Below, piece by piece: positions 11,301 through 22,555 of a stretch of 64,000 bases of DNA. Made by a program: the position numbers and the translations under genes. The first letter of the stretch is position 1, and each line of letters starts with the position of its first letter. Origin of the DNA: Syngnathus acus (Eukaryota; Chordata; Actinopteri; Syngnathiformes; Syngnathidae). The notes under the pieces were generated by a model that was given only the letters and a program-made list of their open reading frames with translations, was not told the DNA's origin and ran no database searches. The stretch is taken from assembly GCF_901709675.1 (NCBI RefSeq), contig NC_051099.1:2728001-2792000 (forward strand), given 5' to 3'.

Positions 11301-12734
11301 AAGCAAAATAAGCAAGTACGTAATAGGTCAAATAAGCATAGTACAGCTAAAGTGACATCATTTGTGGACTTTCTAAATAAGCATTCGATAGTAAGCTAGT
11401 GAGCTAATCGCACTCATTGATACATTTGCAGTCAGGAATAATTACATATTTTATTTACAGTAAACCAATTACTTAATTAGCATTTAATTAAACGAATAAA
11501 AGCTTTTGAAGGAGTGATTTTTGGTGCGACTGTCAACCCGATTGAAAAAGTTGTAGGCGCATATTGATAAACGGCCGCTAGTAGGCAGGAGTGAGATCAT
11601 GACGCCATGCCTGGCAAACTACCAAGCAAAAACAAAAAATGCTTTTCCTGCAGCTGCTCTCACATATTGGCAGGAATGTTTTCCTCGATCTTTTAAGGAC
11701 ATCATTTATACTTCACAAGAACGACTCGAACGTGTCTTGCCCTGCCTTGTTTTTTGGCTTCATCTGCTTAAGCGTGACACACCAAGTGTGACCGCATCTA
11801 ACTGGAGGTTAAAAATGTACAAACGGGAGAACGTAAGAGAGAAGGCAGATGGAAAAATAGCATTGGTGATTTGTAATGTGTGTGCGTGACCTTATGACGT
11901 GACCTTGAGCGTTGTCCTCTCCCTTGAAGCTTCCACCTGTGAAGAGCTCTGGGGCCAAAAAACAAACACGGTTACTGTATAGAAAAGTTTCAGGGGCCAA
12001 AAAACCACAGTGATTTGACGCCGTGGTTTGCACTTAGGGTCCGAGTAACAAATGTGCTTTATTGACAAGTCCGGATGGAAATGATGTCACATGTAAACAC
12101 GTTTTGCGTAAGGTCACTTGAATGTCAGCGGACGGGAGCCAAAGGAAGTTAGCGCAATGAATTCAGATTTTTTTTTTTCTTCCCCTTTGCACATAACGTA
12201 CATGAAGGCAATGTCAAATGCTACAGACACACAAGTGGAGGAGATGAATTGTTTTTCGATTCATCTGCTGAGACAAAATGGAGCCTTTTCCCTTTCCATA
12301 GTGGACACAAAAGTGCGCGTTCAGCCACCAGTGCTCAGCAAAAACTTATCAGTCTGTATTTTCTCTGTCAAGCGCAACGAGACTCCGCTGCGCGAGTATC
12401 TAGGTCGATTTTTTTGTGCATTATTAATTTTGGAGGGTATTTCAAAAGGCTTCAAAACAACAACACACACGTCTTTCGCAGTTGGGGGGCAATTTGAGAG
12501 CTGATGGGTGTGACTGGGCACTGGTTGCCGAAAGGCACTTTCTCTCAACTCGGAGTTTGTCAGACCGATGTGAACCTTCTCCGATCAGCCGGAGAACAGA
12601 CAAGATTACAATCCCCAGAAAGCGAGAGCAGTGTCTAATATCGCAAAGAAAACACGTGGCGGCTCTATGAAGGCAGCCATGCAAAATTGGATTTATGACA
12701 ATAAATAAAAATTTAAAAAAAACTAATCAAACAC

Positions 12735-12960
12735 CGGAGATGGATTCCACAAGTGACGCCTGCAATTTTCTGGGCTGTTGGTCACCAGCGGCCTTGCGGA
12801 GAACTGGAGCCTGGCCCCGGATTGGTCGCCAGTCCATTCAAGGCATTCACATTTACAAACAATTTTGAGTCTTTGATAAAACTGAGATTCAAACCCGGAT
12901 TCCTTGACTGTGGGGCAGCTGTATGAACCACCAGTACACCATGCTGCCACAATAATCCAA
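12735..12960 (-). repeat. Degenerate tRNA-headed SINE-like teleost repeat
   Basis: On the minus strand this begins with a tRNA-like head (GGCAGCATGGTG, then a B-box-like GGGTTTGAATC). It continues into the widespread fish-repeat phrase about a mean or title-type match: GACTGGCGACCAATCCGG. It is diverged and without clear target duplications. Boundaries are approximate. Confidence 0.5.
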
Positions 12961-12992
12961 CTGTCCGCTCAACACCCCTGATTGGTCGCCAT

Positions 12993-13215
12993 CAGAGGTG
13001 GGTAGTGATTCTTACATTTCTGACTTGTGCTTGAGTATTTTTGTTACAACTTTGATTCTATTCCATTGAGCGCACTCGCAGTCATCACTCATCGACTACT
13101 TGAGGATTTTCAAGTCACTATTTGAAGGCCAGCTTTTGACTGACTGGAGTCATGTGATTGTAAAGTAGCAGCACTCTTACGGGAGTCCCATTTGTGGCTC
13201 CTTTACCCACCTCTG
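12993..13215. mobile_element. Short hAT-type MITE
   Basis: Terminal inverted repeats CAGAGGTGGGTA and TACCCACCTCTG (one position differs) bound about 223 bp without coding capacity. The flanking 8-mers gtcgccat and gtccctaa agree at 5 of 8 positions, as expected for an old hAT target duplication. Terminal sequences of this kind are common in fish genomes. Confidence 0.55.
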
Positions 13216-13479
13216 GTCCCTAAAATGTTTTTTTGAAATCCGGGAGGAAGTCAAACGAACCCAAAAGAGAGACTCCGATCCGATCCAGATGGCTCCACCT
13301 CAGTGAGGCTGCTGCGTGAAGCGCGAGGCCGCCGTGCTCTGAGAGAATGTCGTCTTCTCAAATCAAATATTCCAACGAGTAAAAGCGCGCTGCCGTCTCA
13401 GGACGGACGGCCGGCTTTTGTAGGTTCCGCCTTCAACCTCGCAGAGAAGCTTTGGCCCCGCCTCCTTCCCCATAATGAC

Positions 13480-16400
13480 TTAACGGAGGGAAGGCTGGGG
13501 CTGTTGGGGGTCGGGCCTGTAGAGCTGCTGCAATCGCACCGGCCGCCCGTTGGCCGGCCAGCCCCCGGGCAGCTGTCCGATCACCCTGAGGCCCACCGGG
13601 TGGAGGGGGGCGCCGGAGCCCAGGATGGGCCCCGGCGGCTGGGGATCGGGCGGGGGAGTCCTGGCCTGCTGCGCCGAGGCCTGCTGCGGCGGGGCCTGCT
13701 GCGGCGGGACCGAGAGCACGGGCGAAACGGGAGAAACGGGGTAATGCGGTAGCAGGATGGCTGGCGTCAGGCCGTAGCGCACCTGAAAGACCCGCAGAGG
13801 TCCCTGCGCCAGGTAGCCGTTGGGCCGCGGCAGCTCCGCGGCGTCCGCCTTGGCCTCCTCAGCCGCTTTAGAACGCGCGTCCTCGCCGCCGCCGGGGCGC
13901 TTCTTGCTCAAGTCCTGCATCTTCTCCGCCTGCACTCGGCGGGTGTGGTAAGTCCTCCTGGAGCGCTGGAAGGAGTCCAAGAAGTCCTCCAGGCTCAGGT
14001 TGCCCTCCATGAACTTGTCCAGCAGCTCCTGTCACGACAAAAATCAAACATCGAAAGTGTGAGGACAAAAGAGCAAACCCCGCCATCCAGTCAAAATGGA
14101 ACAATCCTTTTTTCTCCCACGAGAGGAAGTCCCATCCATCAGAAATAGCGCCCGGAGGAGAAAGAGAATTTAATAAGCGCGGAGGATGTTTACGTGTGAA
14201 CTTTGGCCCACATTGTCAGCTGGAATAATTGGCCATGCGCAACTCATCGGCGCGGCAACTGTTGCTTTTGGCAAGATATAAAAGCAGAGTGTTGCCCGCC
14301 CAAACCGGTTCCGTATCCGTCCGTTTGTATTTGCAAATGCAGCTTTAAAATCTCACGCCGCCGAGAGCGCACCAGATGATGGGAGATGATCACATCCGCC
14401 GCGTCAGCTCCGGATAGAAAAATTGGCAGAAAATGGAGAAAAGGAGCAGAGAGAACAATGCCTTGGTTGTTGCTTGGCCATTATTGATCGGTGCTTGGCG
14501 GGGTGGGGGAGGAAGCATATGGTGTCTGCACATCGGTTGTCCAAAAAAAAAAAGCCTCGGTAGATTTGTTTGGTTTTACCTCCGAGTTCTCCTCGGCGCG
14601 CGTCACCTCTTCTTGCAGGAGGTTCTGGGCGCTCTGCAGGCTGTGCTTCTGGACTCGGGCTCCTGCAAGGGTCAAGTGAAAATGAGATTCAAGTGAAACT
14701 TGGCTCACAATAAAACGAGATCCCACGTTTGAATGAGAAGATTCACAGCGGAGGCGGGATTTGCGTTATTCGACTCCATTACAGTGACCTTTAGTTGCAC
14801 TCCAACTCCCCCTCTCCCTTCCCGACTCCCCCGGTCGACAATGAACCCAATGTGACCCGCGGGACGTCACGGCACTCCTTTGAGCGACGGGAGACGCCTC
14901 GCTGTCGGCGCGGTCATGCGCGTTCATGCCAAACAAGCCGGGAGCGGTCGCGTACCGATGAGTCTCCATCAGCTCGTTCTCCGCTGTACATTTTTAGACG
15001 GGGAATTATTTACGGCGCCCGTCAAGCTGTTCAAAACAAACGGGGGATGGGCGCTATGTAACGTGCTATGGGCGAGGCCGCTAGCGAGCGCGGTGTCACA
15101 TCGCCGTTCTTTCCTGCCGCTGTCACCGGCTTCCTGTTGCTGCACCAGACTCTGGGATTAAAATAGGAGAGGGACAGGAAGGGGCCGTGTACCCCATTGG
15201 AGATAGCACACCATTCGAGACATCTTGAATTGTTAGCGATCACGCCAGAGCGTGCAACGCTGTTGCAAAGTCCCAAACAATGGACACAAGTCAAAGGAAT
15301 TCTTGCTTTTCAAGGGAGGACGACCCAAAAAAATAAAAGAGGACACGTCTGTTCTTAGTCAACGGAGTGTGTGATGACGGTTACTAACAAATCACGGCCT
15401 CTGGAGACGTGCCGACGGGCGTTTAGATCTTTTGCTGTGTTAGCTTTGTGCTAACCTAATTGCGTCGCATCGAGCCGATTAAAGGAGATTAGACGGAGAA
15501 GCGCAAACAACGTGCTGTCTTATTGTCAGCGCAAGATTTGGAGGACGTCATCCGGTGCCGGCCTGTCAAAAGCCGAAGCGGGTCCCCGTGGATTCCTCGA
15601 CAAGCGTGTGTGTGGGGTTGGGGGGCTTCCAACTGACATTTCATATGCTCCATTTGGTTCCCATGAGTAAACTCCGGAGGCACGCCGAGGCTTTTAGTCG
15701 AGCGATTGACAAACTCAGACTAAGGCTGATGAGAGACTTCCAGTTCTGCCAAAGGCGCAGTCGGGTTGTGACAGTCGGGTCCGTGTGAACACATTTCATT
15801 CATCTCAGCCAGACGCATGCAGCGGCGCACACAGAACACAAACAAGTGACAAACACATCGCAACTCCCAGCGTCACTATTTCTCTGGACTGACTCACCGA
15901 GCTGACTCTGTTTTTCCCAGCACGTGGTCGCCAGGTTGGACAGCTGCCGGTATTTCTCGGCCAACTGGATTCTGCCATTATTGAGGCGGGGCCGCCGGGC
16001 CAGACTTTCGTCGGCCAGGCTGCGGTTGGACGCCATCATCATCTCCCTGTCCACTTGGAGCTCCTGAAACTGGAAGGTGTGACCTTGATAACGTACGTTT
16101 ACAGGTTGGATTGAGCGTGGCAAAGAAATGCAGTTCTAGCCAGCAAAAGCGCGGACTTCATTTATGCAAAGCCGGATGTTCTCTCCTGAGGCTTGTAGCC
16201 AATCTATTGGCACGTCGCATAATTAACGCTTTGGGCAATTACGTAACAGCGCAGTCGGTTTTCAATACAGTAACAAAAAAAAACAAAAAAAAGGGAAGCG
16301 GCAATGATTCATTATCGTGAACTTTGCGTAATGCTTCTGTGTCGGGATAAATGAAACAAGCCACTTGCTCGGATCAAGCGGAAATTGTCGGATGAGTTGC

Positions 16401-17557
16401 AAACTGAACCAAACAATGTCGCTGGAATCTTCCTCGCCACCCGGTGTCAAATCTCGAGTCCTTTTCGTAAGAAAGCCCAAGACTTAACAAACAAGCGACG
16501 CTTTTGCTAAGTAAACGCAGCATGTTGGTGTCAATTAGAAAGGTGGGGCATCTAATAAAGATGCTAGAAGAACCATCATCCCCTTTAGCAGGTTTTCACA
16601 GGGACACTGGTAACTTGGGAGCTGCAAACGAAATTGAGTGCATGATGGAGACTATGTTCAAGAGGAGCCCCGGACACCCGTCAGGTCACCAGAAAGCAGC
16701 ATGTGCCGCAATGCGCGCGCAACTTCGTTGACAAACTGCACGATTGTGATCAACCGCGTTGAGCCGCAATGCTGCACGTTCGCTCTGGTCCAAACAAGGA
16801 GGATCTAAAAAGTTCCAACAACGCGTGTTACATCGGCACGGCTGCGATGCATCCAGACGAGACACAACACCGATTAACAACAGTTTTAGTCGGAATGGGA
16901 TGAGGTTCCATGGGCACTTCGGGGTCATGTCCGAAACTTGGAATTTCTGTCGAAACTGAACGTATTGTTGGTTTGAAACAAAGCCGAATTGTATAATAGA
17001 GTACAAAACGCATGTTTAAAAAGGTCTGGTGAAATTATTGAACAGGGAATTGGAGAAATAAGGAGTCGACAATATGAGGAGACATTTTAAAGGGGGGGGG
17101 TTTGCGTTAAGTCACAAAGACGTGGGAAGCGTTGTCCAGCAGCATGTGTGTGTGTGTGTGGGTAGTCCAGGTAATTTTTAATGGTCAATTGATAAATACA
17201 TCAATTTGACTCATCTTAGAAAATACTTAATTTGGTTCAAATGTAATTTTGAAAGAAAAAAAAATCGACCGCTCGCCACGCAGACAATCGACGAAGCATG
17301 TAAAGCCGATTTGCTGCAATTAAAGATCCAATAGGATACATTCTGTCATTTGATAAACGATAACCCCAAAACAAAATGTAGATAACATTACAGGAGACAC
17401 TTTGAGGGGGTGGGGGAGCTGGCTGCTAGCGATATGTTGTACCTACCTTCTCATTGAGTCCAATGATTTGCTCCATTTTGTCGTCGCTTTGTAAAAGCTC
17501 CCTCAGCTCGCCAGTGCTGAGAGCCCTGTAGCCGTCGGGGCAAGCGGTAGGATCCAT
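13480..17557 (-). CDS. vps37d: VPS37D, ESCRT-I complex subunit
   Basis: Subunit of ESCRT-I (with TSG101, VPS28 and MVB12/UBAP1), which sorts ubiquitinated cargo into multivesicular endosomes. Four exons join in phase: 17447-17557, 15898-16069, 14580-14662, 13480-14028. They give 304 aa (human VPS37D is 251). The N-terminal STGELRELLQ, the following MASNRSLA and RRPRLNNGRIQLAEKYRQL match the mod(r)/VPS37 core. GNLSLEDFLDSFQRSRRTYHTRRVQAEKMQ is its C-terminal coiled-coil segment, and a long Pro/Gln-rich tail follows. STGxLRxLLQ and RPRL favour VPS37D over B or C. In human it neighbours LAT2 at 7q11.23, and a lat2 gene lies 9 kb away here. Intron 1 is 1.4 kb. Confidence 0.88.
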
Positions 17558-17820
17558 TTCGGGGAGTTTTTAGTCCTTCAAAATGGACAGACGACAGCTT
17601 GAGGAAGGCAGAAAGTCCTTTACGCGGCCGGCTCACATCCCCGCTGCTGCTTGGAGGCTCACGTTGGAATGTGAACGCGACGCCGCAAACAACATGCCAG
17701 CTACGCCAAGCTAGCACCTGTGCGCCGTGCCGATCCACTTCCGGTTAGCTCCCGACAAAGTAAAACCAAGATTAGAATATTTGACCTCTAAAATAAAAGC
17801 TCAACTTAGTTTGTACAAAG
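17558..17820 (-). promoter_or_regulatory. vps37d 5' UTR and promoter region
   Basis: CpG-bearing sequence immediately 5' of the vps37d ATG, ending where the LINE 5' UTR appears to begin. No TATA box is clear. Function is inferred from position. Confidence 0.35.
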
Positions 17821-18048
17821 GTGGCGAAAGTGATGGCGTGCGTGCCTTGCCTACCATATCCATCCGGGTTCGGGTAGGTGCGGATAATATACAGATCCAA
17901 TTCTAAAAGGTTGTCAGACTTTTTTTAGATACGGGGCCGTAAGTTAGCAAACGGTTAGCAAACGAGGGAAACTTTTGCACTACTTCGGGTGACCGAATTG
18001 TTTTGATAACTGAACTTTATAGAGCCTAACTTTTTCGAACTTTACGCT

Positions 18049-18789
18049 ATGCCGCCCTCCAAAAAAAATGAGGGTTACGATGAACTTAAATCATCCATTG
18101 ACCTGATACGGCAAGACATTACCACACTTTTAGAGCAGCAAGCCACCCTGCTCCAGCTAACGTCTGAGCTAACGGAGCTTAAGAACTTATCGAAGGAGAA
18201 AGACGAGAAAATCCTGTCGCTTGAACGGAGAGTAGATGCACTGGAGCAGTACTCCCGACAAGAAGACCTCATAATCACGGGTCTAAAAACATCTCACCGC
18301 TCCTACGCCAGGGCGGCGGGTCCTTCGGATCCCTCGACAGATGACTCTCCATCGGACGAGCTGTCAACGCTCGAAGATCAGGTAGTACAGTTTTTCGAGA
18401 GTAAGCACATGGAACTCCAGAAAGGAATCATTGCCGCTTGTCACACACTCCCAAGAAACCGAAAACGACCACTGGATCCTCCGAAAATTATCATTCGGTT
18501 CGCAAATAGGAAACATAAAGTGGATCTTTTGAAGCAAGGGAGGAAGCTACAAGGAACGGGTGTTTACCTAAATGAGCACCTCACTAAGAAGAATGCTGAG
18601 ATAGCCTGGAACGCACGCAAACTGAAGAAGGAAAACAAGATTCTCGCAACGTGGGTCAGGAACTGTAAAATATGGATTAAAACAAACGGAGCAACACCAG
18701 AAGATGTCAAAACTCTCGTTGTGAGTGAACTGGAGGAACTGAAGAAATGTGGCCTGGTGGTGGGGGAACCAAACATTTACAATGGCTGA
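18049..18789 (+). CDS. LINE ORF1 protein (coiled-coil, nucleic-acid-binding type)
   Basis: 247-aa protein. Residues about 12-75 form a leucine-heptad coiled coil (LLQLTSELTELKNLSKEKDE, then LERRVDALEQYSRQEDLII). A Ser/Asp-rich linker follows. A basic C-terminal half has PPKIIIRFANRKHKVDLL and GVYLNEHLTKKNAEIAWNAR, the pattern of ORF1 proteins of CR1/L2-like and Tx1-like elements. ORF1p is expected to coat the LINE RNA. It is in a different frame from ORF2, with a 131-bp gap between them. The ATG follows an A/T-rich leader and is the first in frame. Confidence 0.75.
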   Translation: MPPSKKNEGYDELKSSIDLIRQDITTLLEQQATLLQLTSELTELKNLSKEKDEKILSLERRVDALEQYSRQEDLIITGLKTSHRSYARAAGPSDPSTDDSPSDELSTLEDQVVQFFESKHMELQKGIIAACHTLPRNRKRPLDPPKIIIRFANRKHKVDLLKQGRKLQGTGVYLNEHLTKKNAEIAWNARKLKKENKILATWVRNCKIWIKTNGATPEDVKTLVVSELEELKKCGLVVGEPNIYNG

Positions 18790-18920
18790 ACTAATGACCA
18801 TTAACTGGTACCTATGGACCCTCCGGACGAAAATAATGGATTACAGCGAAGTACAACAAGGCAAACAGAGACTGGCAGGGAGGACATCCATCTCAGGTAG
18901 ACAGTTCCCCTACACTTTTC

Positions 18921-21900
18921 ATGCCATCCAGTGACATTCTCACAAATGCAGGAATTTCTGTCCCACCGAATCTTGACTCTTTACTATTTAATTCATTTGA
19001 CCTAGAGAATGCTAATGCTGGTATCTATGAGTCCTTCCTTAACCCAGATACAAATTACACTCCCTTAAAATCTGTTGAAATGTCATGTGAATATTTTTCT
19101 GAAGATATGTTTAACAAACTGTGCAATACTCCTCCTGGCCACTGCCAAACAAATGTATTCTCCACTGTCCACTTCAATGTACGGAGTATCTCTAAAAATT
19201 ATGATGGTCTAAAAACCTATTTATCAACCTTAACACATTCTTTTTCAGTAATAGCTCTTACTGAAACTTGGATGGTTGATAATACATCTAGCTATCCTCT
19301 CTCTCACTACACTCCTATACATTCCTGTAGACCAAACAAGCAAGGTGGAGGAGTCTCACTGTATGTGATTGATAACTTAAATTTCTCTCCCAGAAAGGAT
19401 TTAAGTGTCAATTTTGACATGACTGTAGTAGAATCTGTGTTTATAGAACTCTCCTCTTGCTCACTTATAAACAACAAAAATGTGATAATTGGATGTATAT
19501 ATAGACCACCAGACTCTGATAAAATCACCTTCAATGAAGCCCTCGACTCTACTCTAGAAATTATAAACAAAGAAAACAAATTATGTGTCTTACTTGGTGA
19601 CTATAATATTAATTTGCTTGAATCTAAGCAGTCACATACAGCAGACTTCCTTAATACATTATATTCCAGAAACTTTTTCCCTCTTATCAACAAACCCTCC
19701 AGGATCACAAGCTCAACGGCCACTCTCATAGACAATATCCTATTTAATTCTCTAGACTACAAGATAACATCTGGCCTTTTGATCTGTGATGTATCCGACC
19801 ATCTACCTGTCTTCCATCTCATCCACAATGATAGTAGTCCTGAAATCAAAGATCATATTGGAGATCAAATGAAATTCCGCAAATTTACTGAGAAAAACAT
19901 GGTATCTTTTATATCTATCATCAGCTCTGTGTCATGGGATGAGGTTATCCTGTTGCAAGATGTCAACAAAGCCTATCACTCCCTTCTAACAATACTCACA
20001 AATGCATTAGAGTTCTCCTTTCCTTTAACTTCTAGTCGTAAAAATAACTCTAAGGGGAAACCATGGATAACGGATGAACTAAAAAAATCTTCACGTAAAA
20101 AAAATAAACTATATAGAAAATCTATTGCAAATCCCATCCCTATAAATATAGAAACATACAAGAAATATAAAAACAGATTTACAGCTTTACTAAGGAAAAC
20201 CAAACAAACTTACTATGCTGATAAATTTACACAAGCCTCCGGTGACATCAAAACAACGTGGAATCTTATCAACCATTTATTACATCGCAAGAAATCAAAA
20301 ACATCGACCCCAAATGAGATGCTGGGGAAGAATAGAGCTCATTCAAACCCAATAGATATTTCTAATGGTTTCAATGATTTCTTTGTAAATGTTGGCGCTA
20401 CCTTGGCATCTAGCTTCTCAACCTCTGATACAAGCCCCTGTTGCCTTATTAAAGGGCAGTTTCCTTCACTCTCCATTCTTGACCCTCCTAGTGTTGAGGA
20501 AGTTTACAACATCGTCATGAGCTTGAAAAACTCGGCCCCTGGCCATGATGAGATCAGAAGCATACTTATTAAGAAAATTATTCATTCAATAATAATTCCA
20601 CTAACACACATTTTCTCCTTATCTTTAAAATTTGGCATTGTACCCCAAGAATTAAAAATTGCTAAAGTCATTCCTATCTTCAAAGCTGGTGAGACTAATG
20701 AATATGGTAATTATCGACCTATATCCGTACTTCCTTGCTTCTCCAAGATTCTAGAAAAACTGGTTTACTCAAGATTGGCAAAGCACCTAGAAACAAACAA
20801 TATTCTCTATAAACATCAATACGGTTTCCGCAAAAAGTTTTCTACTGAGCATGCACTGCTTCAGCTTGCCAACCACATCTCAACGGCTCTTGACAATAAG
20901 AAATTCGCTCTTGGTGTCTTTCTAGATTTAAGCAAAGCATTTGATACTGTCGACCATAAGATCCTCATCGCTAAGCTAGAGAGATATGGAGTGAACGATT
21001 CTGCCCTGAAATGGTTCACAAACTATCTCGCCAACAGAGAACAATATGTATATATAAATGGTTGTTCTTCCAACAGATCTAAAATACTATTTGGGGTCCC
21101 GCAGGGCTCAATATTGGGTCCTCTATTATTTTTGGTGTACATAAATGATTTTTCCATGTCTTGTTCAAATTTTCTTCCTTTGTTATTTGCGGATGATACC
21201 AATCTCATTGCCACCCACGAGGATTTTAATTTCCTCATTGCACGTGTGAATACTGAGTTGCACGCTGTTACAAAATGGTTCAAAATAAATAAGTTGTCAC
21301 TCAATATAAACAAATGTAACTTCATGATCTTCTGCAATATAAATAAATCTTACCCCAAAGAACAGGCCAAAATTTACATAAATAATAACGAAATCCATCA
21401 AGTTACTAGCACTAAATTCCTAGGAGTTATAGTAGATAAACACTTAAACTGGTCTGAACACATTGATTTGGTTTGCAAAAGATCCATGAAAACGCTAGGT
21501 ATCTTACGAAAAGTTTGTCCCTTGGTCCATCCGTCTGCTCATCTCACTCTGTATTATAGTTTCCTCTTTCCTTTACTCAATTACTGCAACATAGTCTGGG
21601 CAGCTACATATCCAACATACCTCAGCAAATTACTCATCATACAAAAGAAGTTCCTAAAAATGATCTCTTTTTCAAATAGATATGAACCATCGGCACCATT
21701 GTTTAGAAACTATTCATTACTGCCAATTGATAAAGTAAATATTCATCAAACCTGTCTACTCACCCATAAATATATATACAGGAAACACTGTCTTCCAGCC
21801 ACTTTTCATAATTTCTTCGCATTTGTATCGGAATTACATTCTTATCCTACAAGACAGGGGGACAATCTCCACCCACCGTCCTGTCGAACATCACGCCATC

Positions 21901-22019
21901 AATACAATATCCATTTTAGAGGGCCCTCACTCTGGAATGAGCTACCAATCCATATTCGATCCATATCTTCACAGGTTGCTTTTAGAAAGCACCTGAAACA
22001 CCACCTTCTCCACTCATGA
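18921..22019 (+). CDS. LINE ORF2 protein: APE-type endonuclease and reverse transcriptase
   Basis: 1,032-aa open frame. The endonuclease starts near residue 82 (HFNVRS at 84), with ALTETW (catalytic Glu about 115), GGGVSLYV, GCIYRPPDS, LLGDYNINLL and SDHLPVF (292-294). The reverse transcriptase follows: AKVIPIFKAG, NYRPISVLPCFSKILEKL, QYGFRKKFSTEHALLQL, LDLSKAFDTVDH, GVPQGSILGPLLFLVYINDF and the catalytic FADD box at residues 756-759. The C-terminal part has the NYCNIVWAATYP segment seen after RT in this superfamily. No frameshift, stop or missing catalytic residue is seen, so the enzyme looks competent. The start Met is the first in frame after ORF1; the true start may be reached by reinitiation. 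Confidence 0.9.
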   Translation: MPSSDILTNAGISVPPNLDSLLFNSFDLENANAGIYESFLNPDTNYTPLKSVEMSCEYFSEDMFNKLCNTPPGHCQTNVFSTVHFNVRSISKNYDGLKTYLSTLTHSFSVIALTETWMVDNTSSYPLSHYTPIHSCRPNKQGGGVSLYVIDNLNFSPRKDLSVNFDMTVVESVFIELSSCSLINNKNVIIGCIYRPPDSDKITFNEALDSTLEIINKENKLCVLLGDYNINLLESKQSHTADFLNTLYSRNFFPLINKPSRITSSTATLIDNILFNSLDYKITSGLLICDVSDHLPVFHLIHNDSSPEIKDHIGDQMKFRKFTEKNMVSFISIISSVSWDEVILLQDVNKAYHSLLTILTNALEFSFPLTSSRKNNSKGKPWITDELKKSSRKKNKLYRKSIANPIPINIETYKKYKNRFTALLRKTKQTYYADKFTQASGDIKTTWNLINHLLHRKKSKTSTPNEMLGKNRAHSNPIDISNGFNDFFVNVGATLASSFSTSDTSPCCLIKGQFPSLSILDPPSVEEVYNIVMSLKNSAPGHDEIRSILIKKIIHSIIIPLTHIFSLSLKFGIVPQELKIAKVIPIFKAGETNEYGNYRPISVLPCFSKILEKLVYSRLAKHLETNNILYKHQYGFRKKFSTEHALLQLANHISTALDNKKFALGVFLDLSKAFDTVDHKILIAKLERYGVNDSALKWFTNYLANREQYVYINGCSSNRSKILFGVPQGSILGPLLFLVYINDFSMSCSNFLPLLFADDTNLIATHEDFNFLIARVNTELHAVTKWFKINKLSLNINKCNFMIFCNINKSYPKEQAKIYINNNEIHQVTSTKFLGVIVDKHLNWSEHIDLVCKRSMKTLGILRKVCPLVHPSAHLTLYYSFLFPLLNYCNIVWAATYPTYLSKLLIIQKKFLKMISFSNRYEPSAPLFRNYSLLPIDKVNIHQTCLLTHKYIYRKHCLPATFHNFFAFVSELHSYPTRQGDNLHPPSCRTSRHQYNIHFRGPSLWNELPIHIRSISSQVAFRKHLKHHLLHS

Positions 22020-22525
22020 TCCTACCAGTCCAAAATTACTCCACCGCACTCAGCTGATCCATACTAAGAACATCAACTTAAACCACTATTTATACCCTGA
22101 TTCTTCCTTGTTTTGTTATTTTCTGTTTGCAGTTCTTCTGCTTCCGCTCAGCTATTTTCTTACCTGGTGTTTTTTGATTGTTTCAACATCACTAAAGTGT
22201 CAAATTTTGTTTCTCTTGTTTCTCATTTTGTATAGTGTATTTGTTTATGTATGTATACGTTCACTTTCGTATATATGCATATATAAATATGACGATTTAA
22301 TATTTAGCTAGTTATGCTTGTGTTTATTCATTGATGTTTATTCATTTATATATATATATATATATATTATTATTATTTTTTTTCTTTCTTAAACACTTGA
22401 ATAATATTTGATGTCACAGCACTTTGTTTGTTGTGCACTTTGATTATACAGGAGTGGAGCTCCTTACAAGCCCTAGGCTTCGTCTCCCTCCCTGCACTGT
22501 TATTTGTTATAATAATATGTGCTAA

Positions 22526-22555
22526 ACAATAAACTAAACTAAACTAAACTAAACC
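22526..22555 (+). repeat. Tandem AAACT 3' tail of the LINE
   Basis: About five copies of a pentanucleotide (aaact) directly follow the 3' UTR and an AATAAA-like string. Simple-repeat tails are typical of CR1/L2/RTE-like LINEs, which do not end in poly(A). Confidence 0.7.

Larger units (their letters stand above)
10705..13479. other. Gene-free interval between kcnj1 and vps37d
   Basis: No exon with family similarity or good splice context is seen. The interval holds a CTCF-like site, a SINE-like repeat and a MITE, plus the 3' UTR of vps37d near its right end. Short open frames here have no recognisable content. Confidence 0.5.
17820..22555 (+). mobile_element. Full-length non-LTR retrotransposon (LINE) with two open ORFs
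   Basis: The element comprises a 5' UTR (about 17.8-18.05 kb, left end approximate), ORF1, ORF2 (endonuclease plus reverse transcriptase), a 0.5-kb AT-rich 3' UTR with a (TA)n run, and a 3' tail made of tandem AAACT pentamers rather than plain poly(A). The protein architecture belongs to the Jockey/CR1/L2-like superfamily with an APE endonuclease; the clade is not assigned. No target-site duplication could be recognised. Both ORFs are free of stops over 4 kb, pointing to a young insertion. It lies a few hundred bases from vps37d, in divergent orientation. Confidence 0.85.

Noticed and set aside
13303-13752. 149-aa plus-strand open frame opposite the vps37d last exon
   Set aside because: Antisense of the GC-rich Pro/Gln tail of vps37d; no motif and no splice support.
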